A stretch of DNA of 5,450 nucleotides from Actinomycetes bacterium (GTDB lineage: Bacteria; Actinomycetota; Acidimicrobiia; Acidimicrobiales; Palsa-688): assembly GCA_021827225.1 (NCBI GenBank), contig JAKAXG010000058.1, forward strand, positions 1 through 5,450, in the 5' to 3' direction. The notes beneath the pieces were generated by a model. The model was not told the DNA's origin and did not search any database. It saw only the letters and a program-made list of their open reading frames with translations. Every line of letters starts with the position of its first letter. Position 1 is the stretch's first letter. This document shows positions 1 through 5,450 of the stretch, piece by piece. Position numbers and translations under genes: made by a program.

Positions 1-864
1 TTCCGATCTGCCCGGGTGGTCCAGCCGGCCGCCGTCCTCGAGGCTCCGCTGTTGGACCCCGATGATGACGACATCGCCTGGTTCATCGCCAAGGTGATCC
101 GCCCGGAGGTCCCTCCCGCGGTCGATCTGCGCCAGAGGATCGAAGAGGTGCTCGACTCGGGCAGCTTCGAGATGCTCTACCAGCCGATAGTCGAGCTGGA
201 GACGGGCAGGCTCGTGGCGGCCGAAGCGCTGGCCCGCTTCACCGCCCTGCCCTACCGCCCGCCCGATGTGTGGTTCTCCGAAGCGGAGGAGGCCGGTCTC
301 GGCGCCGAGTTGGAGCTGGCCGCGGTGAGGGCCGCCCTGGCGCCGCTGCCCTTCCTGCCCGAGAACCTGAGGGTGGCGGTCAACGTGGGGGCCAGCACCA
401 TCGGAACGGCGAGGCTGGCCGCCATCATCGAAGCGGCCGGGCCCGGCCGGGTGATCCTGGAGCTGACCGAGCATCTGCAGGTCCAGGACTACCCGAAGTT
501 GAACGCCCGCCTGAAGCGCCTGCGCCGCCAGGGCGCCTACCTGGCGATCGACGATACCGGGGCGGGGATCTCGAGTCTCACCCACGTGCTCAAGCTGGCC
601 CCCGACGTGATCAAGCTCGACCGGGAGATCACCAGCGGCATCGATCTGGACCCGGTGCGGCGGGCCCTCACCTCTGCCCTGATCACCTTCGCCGGCGAAT
701 CGGGCGCCCGGGTGGTGGCCGAAGGGATAGAGACCGCCAGCGAGCTGTCCACCCTCCAGGGCCTGGGCGTCGTGTACGGGCAGGGCTTCCACCTGGCCCG
801 CCCCGGCCCCCCCTCCGACCTCCGCAACTTCGAGGCCGTCCCGCCGGCGTCCGGCCTGAACTAG
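1..864 (+). CDS. EAL-domain cyclic-di-GMP phosphodiesterase (5' partial)
   Basis: C-terminal part of an EAL-family enzyme, which hydrolyses the second messenger c-di-GMP to pGpG in the cytoplasm. Numbered from the GTG at 16, an EAL domain spans about residues 36-265. The known catalytic set is visible: E70 in the EAL motif (AEALAR, after YQPIVEL), N123 (VAVNVG), E149 and E152 (ELTE), D179/D180 (IDDTGAG), K200 (VIKLD), E236 (VVAEGIET) and Q256 (YGQGF). It is therefore predicted to be active rather than a degenerate binder. Loop 6 reads DDTGAG instead of the classical DDFGTG, a deviation I recall seeing in actinobacterial EAL proteins. The frame stays open to base 1 and no ribosome site precedes the GTG at 16, so the gene probably continues upstream, where EAL proteins often carry GAF, PAS, GGDEF or membrane sensor parts. 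Bases 1-9 may be adapter, so the first three codons should not be trusted. The stop is TAG at 862-864. Confidence 0.93.
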   Translation, partial: FRSARVVQPAAVLEAPLLDPDDDDIAWFIAKVIRPEVPPAVDLRQRIEEVLDSGSFEMLYQPIVELETGRLVAAEALARFTALPYRPPDVWFSEAEEAGLGAELELAAVRAALAPLPFLPENLRVAVNVGASTIGTARLAAIIEAAGPGRVILELTEHLQVQDYPKLNARLKRLRRQGAYLAIDDTGAGISSLTHVLKLAPDVIKLDREITSGIDLDPVRRALTSALITFAGESGARVVAEGIETASELSTLQGLGVVYGQGFHLARPGPPSDLRNFEAVPPASGLN

Positions 865-902
865 CGCGCCCCCCACCCGCCGGCACTGGCATGGGCGTTA
901 CT

Positions 903-930
903 ACGGGCAATAAAGTCCGTTTCGTTCCTT
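903..930 (+). terminator. Small hairpin with T-rich tail between EAL gene and peptidase
   Basis: Positions 903-908 (ACGGGC) can pair with 915-920 (GTCCGT), giving a 6-bp stem with one G-T wobble and the loop AATAAA. The next ten bases (921-930) are rich in T. This is the outline of a weak intrinsic terminator for the EAL gene, or a hairpin in the 5' leader of the peptidase mRNA. The stem is short for a GC-rich genome, and TAAAGT at 911-916 inside it also resembles a -10 box, so the role is uncertain. Confidence 0.28.
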
Positions 931-936
931 ACAGAC

Positions 937-943
937 GGGAGGG
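937..943 (+). promoter_or_regulatory. Ribosome binding site of the S53 peptidase
   Basis: GGGAGGG lies ten bases before the ATG at 954. It fixes the start of the peptidase, although the same reading frame is open much further upstream (to about 270) through the EAL gene. Confidence 0.8.
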
Positions 944-953
944 AAACCGAAAA

Positions 954-2537
954 ATGAGACCTGATCGTTGGCTCCGGCGCGCTGCTGCGCCGGCGGCCCT
1001 GGTGGTGGCTGGCCCCCTGGCCGCCAGCGGCTTCGCCGCACCCGGCACCTCGGCCGGTGCCGCCATCCGACCCCTGGCCGAGAGGGCACCCGTGTCCGCC
1101 GCCCACCCAGCCGGTTCCGGTCCGTCCACCTGCCTGACCCCGGCACCGACGGTCGACTACACGCCGATCCACTGCTACACGCCGGCCCAGATCGACGCCG
1201 CCTACGGGATCGACCAGGTCCACGCGCAGGGACTGAAGGGCCAGGGCCGGACCATCGTGGCGGTGGACGCCTACGGCTCACCCACCGCCACCAATGACAT
1301 CGACCACTTCGCCAGCGCGTTCGGGCTGCCCAAGCCCGACTTCAGCGAGGTCTACCCGCTGGGCCGGCCCGACTACAGCAACGCCCAGGCCAACAGCAAC
1401 GGCCTGTCGGGACCGGCCGCCGCGGCCGGCTGGGCCGGCGAGGCCACGCTGGACATCGAGTGGGCCGACGCCGTCGCCCCCGACGCCCACATCGTCCTCC
1501 TTGCCACACCCCCGGCCGAGACGGAGGGAGTGCAGGGGATCCCCAACATGATGAAGGCCATCCAGTGGGCCATCAGCACCTACCCGTCGGGCACCGTCTT
1601 CTCGATGTCGTTCGGGGCCGACGAGTCCTCCTTCGGAGGTGGCTCCGCGGCCAGCCAGTTCGCCACGTTCGACCAGACCTTCCAGGCCGGGATCGCCAAG
1701 GGCGACACCTTCTTCTCCTCGGCCGGCGACAGCGGGACCACCGGGACCATGAAGCAGCACAAAGAGACAGCGACCTCGCCCAACCCGGCGGTCAGCTACC
1801 CGAATGACTCCCCCTACGTCACCTCGGTCGGCGGCACCCAGCTGCAGTACGGATGGACGTGGGATCCCACCTCCGACACCGCGTTCACGCCGTCAGGTGG
1901 CTTCAACCCCCAGTACTTCAACTCCACCAGTTCCGGCAACAGCGAGGCCGTTTGGAACGAGAGCTGGCTTCCGGCGGCCTCCGGAGGCGGGGCCAGCACC
2001 GTGTATCCCCGCCCCAGCTGGCAGAAGGGCGTGCTGCCGGCCATGGGGAACCACCGGCTGGTCCCCGACATCGCCTGGAACGCCGCCGTGAATGGGGGCG
2101 TTCTGGTCTACGAAACCTACCCGCCGGCCTGGACCGGCTACGCCGGGTACCCGGCCTGGCAGCCTGTCGGCGGAACCTCCGCGGCATCGCCGCAGGCCGC
2201 CGCCCTCACCGCCCTCGCCGACCAGGCCCGGATTGACGCTGGTGAGCAGCCCATCGGCTGGCTGAACCCGCTCCTCTATACCGACCCCGCCCTCGGGCCG
2301 TCGGCCACCAGCGGGTTCGCCGGATCCGGTGCGTTCCGCGACATCGTCGCCCACCGGTACGGGACCGTCCCGGCCGGGGACCTCAACGGCAACCAGCTGT
2401 GGCAGGTCAACAGCGACGGCTCGGTGTCGCCCGGTCCGGTTCCCGGTGAGGCGACCACTCCTGGCTACAACCTGACCACCGGCTGGGGCACCCCCCGTGC
2501 CCCTGGCTACGTGGCCGCCCTCACCTCCGCTCCTTAG
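954..2537 (+). CDS. Secreted S53 family (sedolisin-type) serine-carboxyl peptidase, no propeptide domain
   Basis: A 527-residue exported endopeptidase of MEROPS family S53, which typically cleaves proteins at acid pH. The start is the ATG at 954 because of its ribosome site and because a signal peptide follows directly: basic RPDRWLRR, a hydrophobic stretch at about 10-28, and probable cleavage near residue 28. The catalytic domain runs from about residue 75 (CYTPAQ) to 522. The family triad is E163 and D167 (GEATLDIEW) with S409 (GGTSAASP); the oxyanion aspartate is D259 (SSAGDSG). The C-terminal calcium site has D463 (FRDIV), but N506 (PGYNLTTGWG) where kumamolisin and sedolisin carry Asp. 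C60 and C74 are the only cysteines and may form a disulfide. Only about 45 residues separate the signal peptide from the catalytic domain, so the roughly 180-residue pro-kumamolisin activation domain of classical members is absent. The mature protein is rich in Asp and Glu, which fits acid activity. Its substrate is unknown; nutrient scavenging is the default guess. Confidence 0.93.
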   Translation: MRPDRWLRRAAAPAALVVAGPLAASGFAAPGTSAGAAIRPLAERAPVSAAHPAGSGPSTCLTPAPTVDYTPIHCYTPAQIDAAYGIDQVHAQGLKGQGRTIVAVDAYGSPTATNDIDHFASAFGLPKPDFSEVYPLGRPDYSNAQANSNGLSGPAAAAGWAGEATLDIEWADAVAPDAHIVLLATPPAETEGVQGIPNMMKAIQWAISTYPSGTVFSMSFGADESSFGGGSAASQFATFDQTFQAGIAKGDTFFSSAGDSGTTGTMKQHKETATSPNPAVSYPNDSPYVTSVGGTQLQYGWTWDPTSDTAFTPSGGFNPQYFNSTSSGNSEAVWNESWLPAASGGGASTVYPRPSWQKGVLPAMGNHRLVPDIAWNAAVNGGVLVYETYPPAWTGYAGYPAWQPVGGTSAASPQAAALTALADQARIDAGEQPIGWLNPLLYTDPALGPSATSGFAGSGAFRDIVAHRYGTVPAGDLNGNQLWQVNSDGSVSPGPVPGEATTPGYNLTTGWGTPRAPGYVAALTSAP

Positions 2538-2541
2538 CCGC

Positions 2542-2597
2542 GTGAGCCGTCCCCGGTCCCGGACCGCCCCATCGGGTGGCCGGGACCGGGGGCTCAC
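2542..2597 (+). terminator. Long GC-rich hairpin after the peptidase (probable U-less terminator)
   Basis: It starts five bases after the peptidase stop. GTGAGC (2542-2547) pairs with GCTCAC (2592-2597); after a three-base bulge, CCCCGGTCCCGG (2551-2562) pairs perfectly with CCGGGACCGGGG (2580-2591). The interior can pair further, 2564-2569 with 2574-2579 including one G-T, leaving a four-base loop. This gives about 24 base pairs. No T-run follows, as in the U-less terminator type described for actinobacteria; it could instead act as a 3' mRNA stabiliser. Confidence 0.65.
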
Positions 2598-2628
2598 GGC
2601 CGGGCCGACTAGGGTCACCGGAGAAGCG

Positions 2629-2637
2629 ATGGCTTGA
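2629..2637 (+). other. Possible two-codon leader ORF (ATG-GCT-TGA) before the crotonase
   Basis: ATG GCT TGA is preceded by GGAG at 2620-2623, five bases before the ATG. Its stop overlaps the first bases of the crotonase ribosome site (2636-2645). Such a minimal start-stop element could let ribosomes load or stall next to the real start, but a three-codon match of this kind arises easily by chance. Confidence 0.2.
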
Positions 2638-2645
2638 GGGAGGGG
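2636..2645 (+). promoter_or_regulatory. Ribosome binding site of the crotonase
   Basis: The purine run GAGGGAGGGG ends nine bases before the GTG at 2655. It decides that start over the in-frame TTG at 2634, which lies upstream of the ribosome site and has none of its own at a normal distance. Confidence 0.75.
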
Positions 2646-2654
2646 TCCAGGCAA

Positions 2655-3470
2655 GTGCCGGAAATCCTGGTTGATCGGGCTGAGGGTGTCGTGACGGTGA
2701 CGCTGAACCGGCCGGAGCGCAAGAACGCCGTCCCCGCATGGCTGTGGCAGCAGCTTCACGCCGTCTTCTCGGAGATCAGCCGTAGGCCCGACGACCGGGT
2801 GATGGTGCTCACCGGGGCCGGTGGGGACTTCTGCTCCGGCGCCGACCTGGGGGGCGGCGACGCATCGGGCTCGCACCCGCTCAGCTCGATGCACGACGTG
2901 GCGGATGCCGCCCTGACCCTGCACCGGATGCCCAAGCCCACCATCGCCCGGGTGGACGGGGTGGCCGTCGGGGCCGGTATGAACCTGGCCCTGGCCTGCG
3001 ATCTGGTCATCGCCACCGACCGGGCCCGCTTCTCCCAGATCTTCAGGCGGCGGGCTCTCAGCGTCGACTGCGGCGGGTCGTGGCTGCTGCCCCGCCTCGT
3101 CGGGATGCAGAAGGCCAAGGAGCTGGTGCTGCTCGGCGACATGCTCTCCGCCGCGGACGCCGCCGGTATGGGACTGGTCAACCGGATCGTGTCCCCGGAC
3201 GAACTGGACGAGGCGGTCGGTTCGTGGGCCAGGCGCCTGGCCGACGGTCCGCGCCTGGCCCTGTCCATGTCCAAGGCCCTTCTCAACAAGAGCTTCGAGA
3301 CATCCATGGACCAGGCCCTGGAGGCGGAGTCCCAGGCTCAGGCCGTGAACCTCACCGGGCCCGACGTCGAGGAGGCCTTCAAGGCCTTTCTGGAGAAGAG
3401 GGAACCGAAGTTCGCTCGAGCCGGGGGCCCGGCCCCACCCCCGCCGGTCACACCCCCGCTGCGGCGTTGA
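2655..3470 (+). CDS. Crotonase-fold enoyl-CoA hydratase/isomerase, PaaG-like active site
   Basis: A 271-residue cytoplasmic enzyme of the crotonase superfamily, acting on acyl-CoA thioesters. The GTG start is chosen from its ribosome site and because LNRPERKNA falls at residues 17-25, as usual. The CoA/oxyanion segments are CSGADL (60-65) and VGAGMNLALACD (105-116). By hand alignment with rat mitochondrial enoyl-CoA hydratase, the two catalytic glutamates (E144, E164) are replaced by N110 and F130. Instead, SVDCGGSWLLPRLVG (136-150) matches the segment of the phenylacetate-pathway isomerase PaaG whose Asp is catalytic, here D138. Isomerase-type double-bond migration is thus more likely than simple hydration. 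The C-terminal helix (AFLEKREPKF) is typical; a proline-rich tail (about 256-271) is extra. The substrate is unknown. The neighbouring P450 and flavoenzyme suggest lipid, steroid or aromatic catabolism, but no other phenylacetate genes are in view, so no gene name is given. The 3' end overlaps the convergent NMO gene. Confidence 0.9.
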   Translation: MPEILVDRAEGVVTVTLNRPERKNAVPAWLWQQLHAVFSEISRRPDDRVMVLTGAGGDFCSGADLGGGDASGSHPLSSMHDVADAALTLHRMPKPTIARVDGVAVGAGMNLALACDLVIATDRARFSQIFRRRALSVDCGGSWLLPRLVGMQKAKELVLLGDMLSAADAAGMGLVNRIVSPDELDEAVGSWARRLADGPRLALSMSKALLNKSFETSMDQALEAESQAQAVNLTGPDVEEAFKAFLEKREPKFARAGGPAPPPPVTPPLRR

Positions 3471-4581
3471 GGACGTTGAGGTGCTCGGTCGCCTCCACGT
3501 ACTCGTTAACCCACCGCTCGATGACCGCCGCGGTCCTCTCCACTTTTTCGAACTGTCCCACGACCTGGCCGACCGGGTTGAAGGCCACGTCCACCGTCTG
3601 GTCGGGCCAGCGGTGGGTAGCCGAGACGGCCATCCCCGACACCATGTACTGCAGGGGCATGCCGAGCGGTGCCGGGTTGCCGGGGGCCTCCCAGGCGTCA
3701 GTCCAGTCGTTCTTCAGCATCCGGCACGGCTTGCCGGTGAAAGAACGGCTTCGCACCGTGTCGCGCGAACCGGCCTTGATGTAGGCGGCCTGCTGCACCG
3801 GCGTGTTCGCCGCCTCCTCCACCATGAGCCACTGCGAGCCCGACCACGCCCCCTGGCAGCCGAGCGCCAGGGCCGCCGCTATCTGGCCGCCGCTGCCGAT
3901 ACCCCCGGCGGCGAGCACCGGGCGGGGGGAGACCGCCTTGACCACCTGGGGCCACAGCACGATGGAGCCCACCTCGCCGCAGTGCCCGCCGCCCTCGCCG
4001 CCCTGCGCCACGATGATGTCCACCCCGGCGTCGGCGTGCTTGGTCGCCTGGTAGGGGGAGCCGCACAGCGCCGCCACCTTGCGGCCGGCGTCGTGGATGT
4101 GGTCGATCATGTCCGCCGGCGGGGTGCCGAGGGCGTTGGCTATGAGCGCCACCTTGGGGTGGCGCAGGGCGATCTCCACCTGGGGGGTGGCGGTGGCCTC
4201 GGTCCAGCCGAGCAACTGGAGGGAGTTGTCCTCGCCCGGTCCCGGAAGCGGCACGCCGTGGTCGATCAGCAGCTTGCGGGCGAAGTCCAGGTGCCCCTGG
4301 GGCACCATGGAGCGAAGCATTTCCGCCAGCTGGTCGGCTGACACGTCGGCGTCCATCCCCTCGTACTTGTTGGGGATGACTATGTCCACGCCGTAGGGGT
4401 GTTCGCCGATGTGTTCGTCGATCCAGTTCAGCTCGACCTCGAGCTCCTCCGGGGTGAAGCCGACGGCGCCGAGCACGCCGAAGCCGCCGGCCCGGCTCAC
4501 CGCCACCACCACGTCGCGGCAGTGGGTGAAGGCGAAGATCGGGAACTCGATGCCGAGCTCGTCGCAGATGGGGGTGCGCAT
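3448..4581 (-). CDS. NMO/2-nitropropane dioxygenase family FMN-dependent oxidoreductase
   Basis: A 377-residue cytoplasmic TIM-barrel flavoprotein of the nitronate monooxygenase family. The N-terminus (RTPICDELGIEFPIFAF, then SRAGGFGVLGA at 29-39) is the usual family opening. QGGEGGGH ends in H200, the position of the conserved active-site histidine. AAGGIGSGG (224-232) and GCQGAWSG (241-248) form the FMN-phosphate region; GSQWL replaces the common GTRFL. The family includes true nitronate oxidases, but also enzymes acting on CoA thioesters, such as mycobacterial IpdC of steroid-ring degradation, so oxidation of a nitronate is not assured. The ATG at 4581 is supported by AAGGAG nine bases upstream. 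The gene lies 16 bp downstream of the P450 and is probably translated coupled to it. Its last 23 bp overlap the crotonase end on the other strand. It is somewhat longer than the roughly 330-360 residues of many relatives. Confidence 0.88.
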   Translation of the reverse strand: MRTPICDELGIEFPIFAFTHCRDVVVAVSRAGGFGVLGAVGFTPEELEVELNWIDEHIGEHPYGVDIVIPNKYEGMDADVSADQLAEMLRSMVPQGHLDFARKLLIDHGVPLPGPGEDNSLQLLGWTEATATPQVEIALRHPKVALIANALGTPPADMIDHIHDAGRKVAALCGSPYQATKHADAGVDIIVAQGGEGGGHCGEVGSIVLWPQVVKAVSPRPVLAAGGIGSGGQIAAALALGCQGAWSGSQWLMVEEAANTPVQQAAYIKAGSRDTVRSRSFTGKPCRMLKNDWTDAWEAPGNPAPLGMPLQYMVSGMAVSATHRWPDQTVDVAFNPVGQVVGQFEKVERTAAVIERWVNEYVEATEHLNVLNAAAGV

Positions 4582-4590
4582 CTTCTGTTG

Positions 4591-4596
4591 CTCCTT
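4591..4596 (-). promoter_or_regulatory. Ribosome binding site of the NMO gene, abutting the P450 stop
   Basis: On the minus strand the P450 stop TGA (4600-4598) is followed after one base by AAGGAG (4596-4591), then nine bases and the ATG at 4581. A ribosome terminating on the P450 would cover this site, which implies coupled translation and a shared transcript. Confidence 0.8.
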
Positions 4597-4597
4597 G

Positions 4598-5450
4598 TCA
4601 GCCGCGGGGGGCGGTCGGGGTGAAGCGGACGGGCATGGACTTGATGCCGTTGACGAAGTCCGATTTCAGGCGGACGGGCTCACCCGCCAGTTCCATGTCG
4701 GGCAGGCGTTCCACGATCTGGCGCATGGTCGCTCTGATCTCGGCCCGGGCCAGGCTGGCCCCCAGGCAGAAGTGCACCCCTCCGCCGCCGAAGGTGACAT
4801 GGTCGTTCGGGGTACGGGCGATGTCGAAGGTGTGCGGGTCGGCGAAGACCTCCTCGTCCCGGTTGGCCGAGGCGTAGTACAGGACCACCTTGTCGCCCTG
4901 CTTGATAGGCACCCCCCGCACCTCGGTGTCCCGGGTGGCGGTGCGGCGGAAGTTGTGGATGGAGCTGCCCCAGCGCAGCATCTCCTCCACCGCGGTGTCC
5001 CAGAGGGACGGGTCCCGGCGCAGCCGTTCCGCCTGGTCGGGATGGTCCATGAGGGCCAGGAGGGAGTGGTTTATGAGGTTGCGGGTGGTCTCGTTGCCGG
5101 CGACGATCAGGGTGACGAAGAACAGGTTGAGCTCGGCGTCGGTGAGCCTCTCGCCGTCGATCTCGGCCTGCACCAGGGCTGTCATGATGTCGTCGCGGGG
5201 ATGGGCCCGGCGGTCGGCGGCCACCTGGTCGCAGAGCATGTAGACCTCCATGGCCGCCGCCTCCGGGCCGCCTTCGCCCTGCTGGTAGTCGGGGTCGTTG
5301 CGGCCGCCCACCAGCCGGTTGGAGGTTTCGTACATCTGGCCCCACAGGTCCTTCTCCAGGCCGATCATCTCGCAGATCATCTGGACCGGGACCTGGCCGG
5401 CGATCTCCTCCACGAACTCGACCTGGCCCCGGTCGCACACGTCGTCGATG
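4598..5450 (-). CDS. Cytochrome P450, steroid/branched-lipid hydroxylase-like (5' partial)
   Basis: The last 283 residues of a soluble bacterial P450; such enzymes usually have 400-430, so about 130 N-terminal residues lie beyond the right edge. The frame is open to base 5449, and the GTG at 5440 is an internal Val in VCDRGQVEFVEEIAG, not a start. Landmarks, numbered from the first complete codon: I-helix AGNETTR (117-123) with the acid-alcohol pair for O2 activation; ExxR (E156, R159); heme loop FGGGGVHFCLG with thiolate ligand C228 (codon 4766-4768); and the C-terminal FVNGIKSMPVRFTP. Together with HNFRRTATRDTEV this recalls the actinobacterial CYP124/CYP125/CYP142 group, which oxidises the terminal carbon of steroid side chains or methyl-branched lipids using ferredoxin-delivered electrons. 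Assignment to one of these families is not possible from the fragment. It is first in view of a two-gene operon with the NMO gene; no ferredoxin or reductase gene is visible. Confidence 0.93.
   Translation of the reverse strand, partial: IDDVCDRGQVEFVEEIAGQVPVQMICEMIGLEKDLWGQMYETSNRLVGGRNDPDYQQGEGGPEAAAMEVYMLCDQVAADRRAHPRDDIMTALVQAEIDGERLTDAELNLFFVTLIVAGNETTRNLINHSLLALMDHPDQAERLRRDPSLWDTAVEEMLRWGSSIHNFRRTATRDTEVRGVPIKQGDKVVLYYASANRDEEVFADPHTFDIARTPNDHVTFGGGGVHFCLGASLARAEIRATMRQIVERLPDMELAGEPVRLKSDFVNGIKSMPVRFTPTAPRG

Noticed and set aside
886..916. Possible promoter CTGGCA (886-891) with TAAAGT (911-916) before the peptidase
   Set aside because: Each box matches the consensus at only four of six bases, the spacing is 19 bp, and the -10 lies inside the hairpin. 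Not enough to annotate.
270..953. Upstream extension of the peptidase reading frame through the EAL gene
   Set aside because: The translation here is Gly/Arg/Pro-rich shadow sequence on top of a convincing EAL domain. A ribosome site and signal peptide mark the true start at 954.
865..953. Cyclic-di-GMP riboswitch in the gap after the EAL gene
   Set aside because: The gap is under 90 bases and lacks the conserved GEMM core and its paired helices; only one short hairpin is seen.
954..1040. Twin-arginine export signal on the peptidase
   Set aside because: R8-R9 are followed by AAAPA rather than the x-F-L-K pattern, so a general Sec signal peptide is the simpler reading.
1893..2924. Long minus-strand ORF of 343 codons across the peptidase end and crotonase start
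   Set aside because: It is antisense to two well-supported genes, crosses the intergenic hairpin, has low-complexity Gly/Arg/Val composition and no recognisable domain. It is typical of GC-rich shadow frames.
3421..3446. GC-rich palindromic bits near the crotonase end as a bidirectional terminator
   Set aside because: The possible stems are only 4-5 bp with tiny loops, are explained by Gly/Pro codons and have no T-run.
3461..3481. Short direct repeat GCGTTGAGG / ACGTTGAGG
   Set aside because: Two nine-base imperfect copies that encode LN-x-LN at the NMO C-terminus; too short to be a meaningful repeat.
3481..4341. Plus-strand ORF of 286 codons opposite the NMO gene
   Set aside because: It mirrors the codon pattern of the NMO gene, is rich in Arg, Gly, His and Leu, and shows no motif or ribosome site.

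Overview
The window is GC-rich bacterial DNA with dense, closely spaced genes and strong G/C preference at third codon positions. Gene content fits a high-GC actinobacterium, possibly an uncultured environmental lineage such as Acidimicrobiia: an EAL phosphodiesterase with an actinobacterial-style loop, a secreted sedolisin, a PaaG-like crotonase, an NMO-fold flavoenzyme and a steroid/lipid-type cytochrome P450. The taxonomic placement is inference from style and content; no rRNA or other marker is present.

Layout. Positions 1-864 (+) hold the C-terminal part of a cyclic-di-GMP phosphodiesterase (EAL domain) whose 5' end is cut off; the first nine bases look like a sequencing-adapter remnant. 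An 89-bp gap with a small hairpin leads to a secreted S53 (sedolisin-type) serine-carboxyl peptidase at 954-2537 (+). A long GC-rich hairpin (2542-2597) follows its stop codon. A crotonase-fold acyl-CoA hydratase/isomerase lies at 2655-3470 (+). Its 3' end overlaps by 23 bp, tail to tail, with a minus-strand pair: a cytochrome P450 (5450-4598, N-terminus beyond the right edge) followed 16 bp later by an NMO/2-nitropropane-dioxygenase-family flavoprotein (4581-3448). No gap exceeds 300 bases.

How the genes may work together. The P450 and the NMO-family enzyme are almost certainly co-transcribed: the NMO Shine-Dalgarno sits one base after the P450 stop. With the crotonase alongside, this resembles pieces of an actinobacterial steroid, isoprenoid or branched-lipid degradation region: P450 oxidation of a terminal carbon, then CoA-thioester chemistry. 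That pathway is inferred from family membership and adjacency only. The EAL protein and the peptidase are probably independent of it. I see no CRISPR array, mobile element, tRNA, rRNA or defence island, and no clearly new multi-gene system. The best leads are the P450-NMO couple, a sedolisin without a propeptide and with an altered calcium-site residue, and the crotonase active-site pattern.
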